13,923 bases of DNA, from positions 1-13,923 of the forward strand of contig JACZTW010000066.1 of the NCBI GenBank assembly GCA_022573485.1. Direction: 5' to 3'. This DNA is from Planctomycetota bacterium. Lineage in GTDB: Bacteria > Planctomycetota > Phycisphaerae > UBA1845 > CAIVHJ01. Position 1 is the stretch's first letter. Each line of letters starts with the position of its first letter. Below, piece after piece: positions 1 to 6,317 of the stretch. A program made the translations under genes and the position numbers. Below the pieces are notes generated by a model. It saw only the letters and a program-made list of their open reading frames with translations. It was not told the DNA's origin and did not search any database.

Positions 1-814
1 GTCCGGCGCAATGGTAGTCGTGGCCCTGCGTGTCCGTAGCGGCTTGGTCGCTGTAACAGGAGCATATGTGAACATTGTCGAAATCGCGCCTGATGCGGTC
101 CATGTGTTCCTTCATGATGTGCTCTGCGCGATTGCGGACACCATAGAACAGCCATGTTTCGCGGCTCTGGCCGCTTGCGACAATGGCGTTGAGCATGCTG
201 AGCAGTGGGGTGATGCCCACGCCGCCGGCGAGCAGGACGACGGGAACATCCCTCTTGAGATCCAGCACAAACTGCCCGGCAGGGGCCTTGACATCGAGAA
301 TGTCGCCTTCATTGAGATGGTCGTAGAAAAACGAGGATGCCAATCCCGGGGGCGCCTTGGGTTTGTCTGCCGGCGCCGAAATTTTCTTGATCGTGACGCG
401 GTAGTGGTCGGCCGATTCGCGATAGCAATCCGAGAGCGAGTAGCAGCGAATGACCGGTTTTTTTTGTCCCGGAATGGAAAGCTTGAAGGTCAAGAACTGA
501 CCGGGTTGATAAGGGGGCAGCGGCTTGCTGTCGTGTGGCACCAGCTGAAAGGAACAAATACCGCTGTCGCCCTCGGGTGTCTTTGTCTTGACCTCAAACT
601 TCCTGTAGCCTTGCCACGAGAGTCTATGCAGGCGTTGGCGGTGGGCCAGTTCTTGTTTCGCCGAGTCAATTTGTGTTTGCAGGCATTTAAGGGACAACTC
701 CTGCTGCCTTGAACGATTCGCGTGCCCGCGCCAGGATGAGATGAACAGCAGCACGGCTTGAAGCAGCAGAAAAGCCAGCAGCACGACGGCGATGGTCTGC
801 ATGATGCCTGTCAT
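1..814 (-). CDS. Membrane-tethered FAD/NAD(P)-binding ferredoxin-reductase-type protein (C-terminus cut by window edge)
   Basis: This frame is open to the left edge, giving 271 visible residues; the C-terminus lies outside. The ATG at 814 is the first start after an in-frame stop. Residues about 4-26 form one hydrophobic helix (IAVVLLAFLLLQAVLLF), followed by a basic, helical stretch to about 65 and then the reductase fold. RCYSLS at 123-128 matches the RxYS FAD-binding motif. PGLASSFFYDHLNEGD at 156-171 matches the second flavin segment seen in flavohaemoglobin-type reductases. GGVGITP at 197-203 is the NAD(P)-pyrophosphate motif, followed by the YGVRNRAEH segment near 224-232. Family knowledge says such proteins pass electrons between NAD(P)H and an iron-sulphur or heme partner; some carry a C-terminal 2Fe-2S domain, which cannot be seen here. 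The N-terminal helix should hold it on the inner membrane. It follows the porin gene by 25 bases on the same strand, so co-transcription is likely. The family call is firm; partner and direction are inferred. Confidence 0.9.
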   Translation of the reverse strand, partial: MTGIMQTIAVVLLAFLLLQAVLLFISSWRGHANRSRQQELSLKCLQTQIDSAKQELAHRQRLHRLSWQGYRKFEVKTKTPEGDSGICSFQLVPHDSKPLPPYQPGQFLTFKLSIPGQKKPVIRCYSLSDCYRESADHYRVTIKKISAPADKPKAPPGLASSFFYDHLNEGDILDVKAPAGQFVLDLKRDVPVVLLAGGVGITPLLSMLNAIVASGQSRETWLFYGVRNRAEHIMKEHMDRIRRDFDNVHICSCYSDQAATDTQGHDYHCAG

Positions 815-839
815 TGCACCGATCTCGACTCATGAGAGA

Positions 840-2384
840 TCAGAAGCGAAAAGCCCATTCCATGCGCACTCCAAACGAAGGTTCTTCTTCTTCTTGCACC
901 CCGGCAAAAGCATCGATTTGTAACAGTGTATGCTGGCCGAAGGCTTGTTGGTAGCGCAATCCGATCGCCGCTTGATCCTCATGCACGCCGTTGGTGTCTT
1001 TGCGGCCGCCGATCTCGAGGATCAACTGCTTGCGGTGCTCGTGGTCAAGAAACCGCTGATAGCCGAAACTCGCCCCATAGGCATCTTCTGCCTGGTTGCT
1101 GAGCGCCGAGCCGTAGCGGCCCAGGCCTACGGCTGAGAACAAGATGCCGGTGCGGCCAAGGGGTCCACCGGTCGCCGGATCTCGCGCAGCGGAAGAAAAA
1201 CGATTCTTGGCGTAGAAGCCATTGAGGTAGACGAGATCGTGTGTGTGTGGCGGTGTCCAGGAAAGCTCACCGAAGAACAAGACGCCTCGCGTGTTCTGGT
1301 CCGTGGCGCGCGGATCCGCAGGGATGGGTTCGGGTGGTCTGCGGGTCGGCGAGAATGGCAACAAGGTCAGGCCCGCGGGCGGCGGCAGCGGTGGGGGTGG
1401 CGTTCGGCGGCGGACGTCGGTACGCGGGAACGACGTTTCTCCGGTGGCTGGCAAAGAAGCCACCACGCGAAAGGAAGTGTTCAGATGCCCGATGCGTTGC
1501 ACGGCACTGGCGCCGGCGTAGAGGGCACTCCCGGTGTGTCGGGAGTCGACGTAGGCCAAATCCAGGTTGATGGTGCTGAAGCGCGTGTCCAACTCTGTGA
1601 AAAGACCCCACAACTGGGCGGTGTCGTCCTCAAGATTGTTTCCCGCAAAATTGTTGCCGCGGTTGAGGCCGTGCCAGCCGTAGAGAAACGTGAAACGCAG
1701 ATTTGAGGTGCCGGAAGGCATGAGGGTGTTTCTTACCAGGCCGACGGCATCGATGGTGTCGTTGATCAGCATGCCTTCCTGAATAAAGATGGGCTGCCGG
1801 CCCACCGAGAAGCCGAGGTCCAGCGGAGTCGTGTCTTCAGGGTCAAGATTTGGGAACAATTCGGCCAACTCGCCCTCGAAGAACAGTGTGGTAATGTCCA
1901 CGTTAAACGCCGTCTGCCAGTCGTCATTTTCGGTTGGATGAAGATTGAAACTCGTGAAGCGACCGTCTTCATCGAAGGGGCGCAATCCGACAACGAGGCG
2001 CTCGGTGCCTGTCAAACGCAGCTCACCGAAGATGTCGAGTCGGTTGGCCCATTCCGAGAACCTGGTTTGTCCATTGTCGAACGTCTGAATGGCGGTGCGA
2101 TAGGTTCCGAAGACGATAAGCGACGGCTGCCACACGGCGCCGGTGAGCAGCTCAATCTCGGGACCTGTGGGTCCGCGTTTGAGGAAGCGCGTGCCCCAGT
2201 CCAGCGCAAAGGGGCGCTCAGGAACCTGATCGAACTGCAGTGGAATGGCTTCATCGTTCAGGCTATTGTCGCCTTCAGCACCGCCGGCCCGCACCGTGGG
2301 ATTCACGCCCACCGCGCTGAAGCTCAAGGCGACAGCCAGGACGCCGCCGACTTTTCTCTTGATGAGCCTTGAACATTCTGCCAT
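840..2384 (-). CDS. Outer-membrane beta-barrel (porin-like) protein with proline-rich insert
   Basis: Translation from the ATG at 2384 gives 514 residues. The frame stays open up to 2516, but the extra 44 codons are encoded by a palindromic repeat, and a clear export signal begins at 2384: a basic start (RLIKRK) and a hydrophobic core (VGGVLAVALSFSAVGV) before a probable cut near ARAGG-like residues 31-35. The ribosome-binding site is weak. The mature part is rich in alternating-hydrophobic strands and ends in an aromatic residue (MEWAFRF), as expected for an outer-membrane barrel. Residues about 190-220 (GFSVGRQPIF, then a GMLINDTIDAVGL segment) resemble the GRQ-type barrel strands of alginate-export or similar large porins, but I do not assign it to them. 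A proline-rich segment lies near 326-360 and could be a surface loop. It sits 152 bases behind the heme protein and 25 bases ahead of the reductase. A role as the outer-membrane partner of the cytochrome is inferred; generic uptake is the alternative. Confidence 0.8.
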   Translation of the reverse strand: MAECSRLIKRKVGGVLAVALSFSAVGVNPTVRAGGAEGDNSLNDEAIPLQFDQVPERPFALDWGTRFLKRGPTGPEIELLTGAVWQPSLIVFGTYRTAIQTFDNGQTRFSEWANRLDIFGELRLTGTERLVVGLRPFDEDGRFTSFNLHPTENDDWQTAFNVDITTLFFEGELAELFPNLDPEDTTPLDLGFSVGRQPIFIQEGMLINDTIDAVGLVRNTLMPSGTSNLRFTFLYGWHGLNRGNNFAGNNLEDDTAQLWGLFTELDTRFSTINLDLAYVDSRHTGSALYAGASAVQRIGHLNTSFRVVASLPATGETSFPRTDVRRRTPPPPLPPPAGLTLLPFSPTRRPPEPIPADPRATDQNTRGVLFFGELSWTPPHTHDLVYLNGFYAKNRFSSAARDPATGGPLGRTGILFSAVGLGRYGSALSNQAEDAYGASFGYQRFLDHEHRKQLILEIGGRKDTNGVHEDQAAIGLRYQQAFGQHTLLQIDAFAGVQEEEEPSFGVRMEWAFRF

Positions 2385-2440
2385 TCTTGCGCCGCGAAGC
2401 CCTTCGTCCTTGCGTCTTCCGTTTTCTCGGTCACGTCCCT

Positions 2441-2510
2441 GTATTTCGTGGTTCGGTGGATTAGTAAGCCGGTCCGAGCGGAGGCTGCCGCTGGGCGGAC
2501 CACGAAATAC
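2441..2510. repeat. Palindromic intergenic element with two alternative stems
   Basis: The element lies between the cytochrome stop and the porin start. GTATTTCGTGGT at 2441-2452 is the exact reverse complement of 2499-2510 (12 pairs). Within it, GGTCCG (2471-2476) pairs with CGGACC (2496-2501), and AGCGG (2477-2481) with CCGCT (2488-2492), around a six-base loop and a GGG bulge. The inner and outer stems share bases 2499-2501, so they cannot both form fully. The minus-strand text that follows towards the porin has the look of dispersed 'cacgaaatac' type repeats that I know from many environmental genomes and that get translated as spurious N-termini; this resemblance is from memory. No T-run follows, so it is not a classical intrinsic terminator. 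It may attenuate or stabilise the message between the two genes. Confidence 0.6.
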
Positions 2511-2536
2511 TATCATGCGAAGTCACAAACTGTCAC

Positions 2537-4468
2537 TCAGTTCGCGTGCAGGTCGAACGTATGGACGCGTCTGTGCAGGACAGTGTGGCCACCATAGTCA
2601 TTGGGCGCATCCTCGGGTCCTTCGATGCGGCCGTCCAGTCCGTAGACGACGGCATGAGCGACTTGCCTGGCGCTCATGTTGTAGTCGAACCCCACATCGT
2701 GGATCTCGTGAATGAGGTTCACCGGCACCATGCCGGAGATAATTTTGACCTCGGCGGTGTAGGGACCTTTGCCCGTCAACGCCGATGCGGCGACGGAATA
2801 CTCAGCCCACCGTGAATCGTCGGGAGCGATGTTTTGCTTGTGCTTGCGCGCGCCAAGGGGACGTCCGGTCAGGATGGTGGGCGTGGTGGCCGGGCGCAAG
2901 AAGCGCAGGGCACTGAGCGAGGTATTGACCGCCAGCACCTGCTCGCGTTCACCGCCGCGAATGTTGCGTGTGATGAACTTCGATTGCAGATTGAACAATT
3001 GTTTGTCGAGCGGCAGATCGTTGTTGTGCACATAGAGCGAATGGAGGTCACGCAGGTCGCCGTTGGGGTCGAGGTCACCCGACTTCATGATGGCGTTGCC
3101 GGCGGCGTCCGTAACCGTGACCTGAAGGTACACCAGCCTTTCTGCGTCGAACCCCGTGGGCACACCATGCCCATTCGTTCCGTTCGAGACCTCAACCTTA
3201 AACTTGATACCGCTGCTGCTCGCCTTCAGCGGCACGATTTGACCGAGCTGATAGCCCAATTTCAGGAGCTTGTTTCGTTCTTTCTGTGCCCAGACCAATC
3301 GCTCGAGGTTCTCCTCGATGAACTCGCGGGCAGATTCGCGCGCATCTAGTTCATCCCAGCCTGGCGGAAACACGTGTTCTTCATCCACGTTGTCCTCGAA
3401 CTCAGGTGTTCCCCAGCCAGCTTTCCAATCAAAAGACAACCAATCCCCAGGTGCCCTGAACTCCAGCGCGTCTGGATTGTGCGGGAAGATGCCGGGGTGG
3501 ACCACGGAGTAATCTGGTCCTATGAACATATGGTTGGTCCGTTTACGCTTGGGCAGTTCGGCGATGCCGGTGACGACGGCGGCAGGCTCAAGGCGATACG
3601 TGTTCGGAACGCCGGGTTCATAGCCCATGTGGCAGTCCTGGCAGCTGGTGCCCTCGGCAGCAGCCGGCGAGGTCTTGTATTCGCTGAAGGCTTCCTCCAG
3701 CCGAAAACCGTTCATCAATGTGACATCGTGACATATACCACAAAAGGAAGATGCGCTGAGATGGCTCGCCCTTTTGATTTCAGAATGGGCCGCCAAAGCC
3801 CTGGCTTGGGAATCGCGATCAACTTTTATTCTGCCGGTGGTCACTGCCCGCTTGAGGTTTTCGTTTCCGACAGGACCGTAAACCGGCTCGAAGATATCGC
3901 CTGTTTCGTCCTCCCGTTGGATTCGATACCTTCCGCTGATTTTCCCGTAGGGCTGCTTGACTCGGTGGCACACGATGCAGGTGATCCCTTCACGTGATAC
4001 CGGGTGGCGATTGAGGTTGCTGTCGAAGATTTTCTCACCCAGTTCCATTCCAACGGGTGTGTGGCAGCGAATACAGAAATCACCGTTGGTACCATTGGTC
4101 AGCTTGAGGATCTTGCCGTGCATTGCGTTGAACACGGGACTGAGCTGGGCGTAGGCGTGCGGGGACACGGACCATTCCTTGTAATGGCCGGGATGGCACT
4201 CCTTGCAGGCGGCGGCCGACAGGTAAGGGCCCTTTTGTGAGAGCAGCCGCGCGTGATAGTTGGCCCCACGGCATTCTGCCGCCTCCAGCGGATCATCTTG
4301 ATCACACTTTGGCATGTCCTCCTCTCTTAACTCGGCGGTATCCGCAACCTGCAGGTTTGAGCGCATGGAGCAACTCACGGCCGTGGCAACCAAGCTAAAC
4401 ACAGCAACCAAAAACGTTGACGCGAGAACATTGCGCCGATTGCAGATTCTTGCGAGAGTTCTTGTCAT
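2537..4468 (-). CDS. Five-heme cytochrome c, exported, possible lipoprotein
   Basis: The protein has 643 residues. The ATG at 4468 is preceded by AGGGA eight to nine bases upstream. A basic start and hydrophobic core (about 14-32) end at TAVSC with Cys33, a weak lipobox, so lipid anchoring is possible. Five CxxCH heme-binding motifs are visible: CKECH 88-92, CIRCH 132-136, CIVCH 164-168, CGICH 243-247 and CQDCH 276-280, all in the N-terminal half. His residues at 313 and 324, and others between the motifs, could be distal ligands. The C-terminal half lacks hemes and looks like a beta-sandwich; its NGTNGHGVPTGFDAERLVYL segment with the GHxVPTG signature is known from other multiheme cytochromes. 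It should act in the periplasm or at a membrane surface as an electron carrier or reductase. The start overlaps the stop of the cyclase remnant (ATGA), and porin and flavin-reductase genes follow. Relation to cytochrome c554-type proteins is plausible but not proved; no catalytic substrate can be read from the sequence. Confidence 0.92.
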   Translation of the reverse strand: MTRTLARICNRRNVLASTFLVAVFSLVATAVSCSMRSNLQVADTAELREEDMPKCDQDDPLEAAECRGANYHARLLSQKGPYLSAAACKECHPGHYKEWSVSPHAYAQLSPVFNAMHGKILKLTNGTNGDFCIRCHTPVGMELGEKIFDSNLNRHPVSREGITCIVCHRVKQPYGKISGRYRIQREDETGDIFEPVYGPVGNENLKRAVTTGRIKVDRDSQARALAAHSEIKRASHLSASSFCGICHDVTLMNGFRLEEAFSEYKTSPAAAEGTSCQDCHMGYEPGVPNTYRLEPAAVVTGIAELPKRKRTNHMFIGPDYSVVHPGIFPHNPDALEFRAPGDWLSFDWKAGWGTPEFEDNVDEEHVFPPGWDELDARESAREFIEENLERLVWAQKERNKLLKLGYQLGQIVPLKASSSGIKFKVEVSNGTNGHGVPTGFDAERLVYLQVTVTDAAGNAIMKSGDLDPNGDLRDLHSLYVHNNDLPLDKQLFNLQSKFITRNIRGGEREQVLAVNTSLSALRFLRPATTPTILTGRPLGARKHKQNIAPDDSRWAEYSVAASALTGKGPYTAEVKIISGMVPVNLIHEIHDVGFDYNMSARQVAHAVVYGLDGRIEGPEDAPNDYGGHTVLHRRVHTFDLHAN

Positions 4469-5036
4469 CGTGGTGTCCCTGAGTCTTGCAAGATGTGAAT
4501 GGACGAGTCCTGCGGTGCTGTTGACTGGACCAGGTCCTTCAACATCTTTCTAAATTCGAAGCCCGGCTGGGTGTCCTCGTCCGGGGCTCGCCACTTTGGC
4601 TTGATGCCCTCTACGATGAACATCTCCAGCTCGCCCTTGTTCTTCGCCGCGATGGCACCTCGGGGCGTGATCTCAAAAAACTCCTGAACGAGGTCATGGG
4701 TCGCGCGCGAGATGTTCATCTCGCCGGGCGCCCCCGTGGATTCCATGCGGCTTGCCGTGTTGACCGTGTCACCCGATTGATCATAACTGAACTTGTATCC
4801 TTCTTTGCCGATGACTCCGGGCGTTGCGAAGCTCGTGTGAATCGCGGTTCGCATCGGCTAGCAGATTTGGTTGTTCCGCGACGGCGCCTCCTAGCGCTGG
4901 ACCATAAATGTACGCATCTGGATTGCTGCCAGAATCGCGCGATCGCGGGGATCCTGTTCTTTCTTGACAACGCCGCCGTGACGGTGACGAGACCGAATGC
5001 CAACACAACGATCTTCGTGTCGATACCGAAGTTCAT
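4465..5036 (-). pseudogene. Decayed class III adenylate/guanylate cyclase (C-terminal catalytic part plus possible original 5' end)
   Basis: From 4854 to 4465 the frame encodes the C-terminal part of a class III cyclase: RTAIHTS, GVIGK, KFSYDQSGDTVNTASRMEST, PRGAIAAKNKGELEMF and a GIKP end. The Asn and Arg of the NTASR segment, which stabilise the transition state in this family, remain, but the usual Trp of the YDxWGD region is Ser and the usual IHTG is IHTS. The same frame continues upstream with RDRAILAAIQMRTFMVQR, which also fits the family, but is interrupted by TAG codons at 4891-4893 and 4858-4860. The N-terminal half with the two metal-binding Asp residues is absent. An ATG at 5036, in another frame, has an AGGGAG six bases upstream and begins a hydrophobic segment (IVVLAFGLVTVTAAL); it may be the original start, joined to the tail by an internal deletion. 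The stop overlaps the cytochrome ATG, so translation once passed from one to the other. The cyclase assignment is firm; the deletion history is inferred. Confidence 0.8.
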
Positions 5037-5327
5037 GACATGCTCCCTAAGGTCGGGATAATCACGGGCACATTTACTCCAAAGTGCTGACGACATGTGG
5101 CAGGTATTCTACAGCCGTACCGAACACCCTTCAAGAGCATGGGATGGGGGTTTCGTACAACTACTACACGACGCCCGAATGGACTTTGGCCCGTATCCGC
5201 GTTCCAGGAAAACCGGCGGAATTCACAGTGGAACAAGCGATTTCAGATTGTGGTCGAGCGCCTATTGGGGTAAGGTACCTGCGAAAAGTTCGATGGTTGG
5301 GAAAAGTTGGCCAAGAGGAGGACTACC
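5037..5327. other. Spacer upstream of the minus-strand operon; no gene recognised
   Basis: This stretch should contain the promoter of the minus-strand operon and the promoter of the small plus-strand gene at 5328. Open frames exist on both strands, but their translations look random and lack good ribosome-binding sites. I see no clear sigma-70 type promoter, RNA gene or palindrome. A short direct repeat of AAAAGTT occurs near 5284 and 5302, just ahead of the ribosome-binding site of the small gene. Confidence 0.4.
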
Positions 5328-5429
5328 ATGTTCCTGACTACCCTTTTGTGGGACTTGTTTGATCTCGTGGTTAATGGCCTCATCGCTGGCGTTGCCAGTG
5401 TCATTCTCACATTGATCGGTTTCGGCTAA
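5328..5429 (+). CDS. 33-residue hydrophobic membrane peptide with perfect ribosome-binding site
   Basis: A perfect AGGAGG at 5316-5321 lies six bases before the ATG at 5328. The frame runs 33 codons to TAA at 5427-5429. The peptide begins MFLTTLLWDLFDLVVNG, continues with a hydrophobic glycine-containing stretch (LIAGVASVILTLIGFG) and has only two charged residues, Asp9 and Asp12. It should form a single membrane-spanning helix, acidic near its start and with no positive residue. The quality of the translation signal and the lack of rare or random residues argue that it is a real gene in an otherwise empty spacer. Small membrane peptides of this size serve as toxins of type I systems, as regulators of membrane complexes, or as subunits; nothing here decides between them. 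I see no antisense promoter or obvious antitoxin RNA, and no classical terminator directly downstream. Confidence 0.6.
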   Translation: MFLTTLLWDLFDLVVNGLIAGVASVILTLIGFG

Positions 5430-6223
5430 TACGCATGCCAAGAAGCAGCTTTCGTGAGCAGGCCTCCACGACAGAAAGTCCGCTTGTCTGCCAAATCCTC
5501 GCACCTGTCGCACGGTCGCCAGGCAGACGCCTGCCAAGCATTCTTGCGAGTGTCAATCAATGCGCTTGATGACGATGCGTTTTTCCGGAATGCTCCAGCG
5601 CCATGTTCGCCTTGACATGGTGGCGGACGTCAGATCGGGCACGGTGAGTGGGGGACGTCGCCTGTTCACAGTCGACGCGAGCGAAGTGCCGAAGAGGGAG
5701 AGGCACTTATGGCCTTATTAGCTGACGGATCGTGAGATGAGATCCTTCAGCGTTCCCGATGCGTCCGATCTACGAATGTTCTATCCGAGGGTCGACGGGC
5801 ACGTGCTCTACGAGGAACAAGTCAAGAACTACCGCTGGACATGAAAGCTGGTAGGTTGCCCAGCACGACACAAGAAACCAGCATCCAACGTAGTTGGTGA
5901 GTCATCGCCGTGGATCCCTTTTGGCATGAATTCGGGAGATCACCAGGACCGATCCTGTCGTTTGTATGGTCTGCAGCATTATACGCCGGAGATAGAGGCT
6001 GCGGTGCGGTAAGAGGCAATTAGTGCCAATCGTGCGCAGCGACCTGCGGGACACGGCGATGGAGCCCCCGGTTTATCCCTGCAGGCGGAGGTTTTGCCGT
6101 ATTCAAGGTCGTGCCCCCTCTTTCTTGCACATGCAAGCACGTCGATTCCCTCGCAAAAACCTGGAACTTTACTCCCCGCGGATGCGTCTGAGCGTATGAG
6201 TGAGCTTTCCAAACGCCCTGGCT
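5430..6223. other. Intergenic region with scraps of possible coding sequence
   Basis: No gene of normal size is recognisable here. It contains several short items of doubtful status: an inverted repeat GTCTGCC/GGCAGAC near 5485-5530, nested with a second hairpin (GGCAG/CTGCC); a minus-strand 21-codon frame at 5553-5618 (MSRRTWRWSIPEKRIVIKRI...); a hairpin AAGTGCC/GGCACTT at 5684-5708; a plus-strand 35-codon frame at 5737-5844; and a minus-strand 27-codon frame at 5822-5905 that begins like an export signal (MTHQLRWMLVSCVVLGNL). None has both a good ribosome-binding site and a recognisable product. The mixture suggests a place where older genes have decayed. From about 5910 to 6223 I see nothing further. 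Confidence 0.4.
5684..5708 (+). other. Small perfect hairpin over a purine-rich, SD-like loop
   Basis: AAGTGCC at 5684-5690 and GGCACTT at 5702-5708 are perfect complements (seven pairs) around an 11-base purine loop, GAAGAGGGAGA. An ATG directly follows at 5709 and opens an eight-codon frame (MALLADGS) ending at 5735. The layout would put a ribosome-binding site in the loop of a hairpin, but the product is tiny and the next frame (5737-5844) is unsupported. Confidence 0.3.
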
Positions 6224-6252
6224 TTGACACGCCGGCCTGGTCTTGATATTTG
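6224..6252 (+). promoter_or_regulatory. Candidate promoter for the giant gene pair
   Basis: TTGACA at 6224-6229 is a perfect -35 hexamer. Seventeen bases later, TATTTG at 6247-6252 is a weak -10 (three of six). Transcription from here would give a leader of roughly 60 bases before the ATG at 6318. The leader also contains an unused AGGAGG at 6266-6271 with no useful start codon behind it. The weak -10 and the unknown sigma preference of the organism keep this tentative. Confidence 0.3.
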
Positions 6253-6317
6253 CTGATGAGGGCACAGGAGGCGCGGGCTGGGGCCTGCGTGATAGTCCGT
6301 TTTTGAGGGAACATCGT

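Noticed and set aside
11..712. Plus-strand open frame of 233 codons over the left end
   Set aside because: It lies antisense to the reductase, whose RCYSLS and GGVGITP motifs are clear; the plus-strand translation has no recognisable pattern and no ribosome-binding site.
2385..2516. Extended N-terminus of the porin gene (44 extra codons)
   Set aside because: The extension is encoded by the palindromic repeat, is highly charged and would bury the signal peptide, so the start at 2384 is preferred.
4716..5096. Minus-strand 126-codon frame overlapping the cyclase remnant
   Set aside because: Its first half holds the hydrophobic start discussed with the remnant, but the rest is an out-of-frame, arginine-rich reading of the cyclase sequence.
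5485..5536. Possible intrinsic terminator after the small hydrophobic gene
   Set aside because: The paired segments GTCTGCC/GGCAGAC and GGCAG/CTGCC are real, but no T-run follows and the hairpins compete, so I do not call a terminator.
5262..5537. Minus-strand 91-codon frame in the spacer
   Set aside because: It is antisense to the small hydrophobic gene, which has the better translation signal; the minus-strand product looks random.
6243..6317. Upstream extension of the first giant gene by 25 codons
   Set aside because: It would precede a good signal peptide with non-hydrophobic sequence, and the ATG at 6318 has its own GAGGGA.
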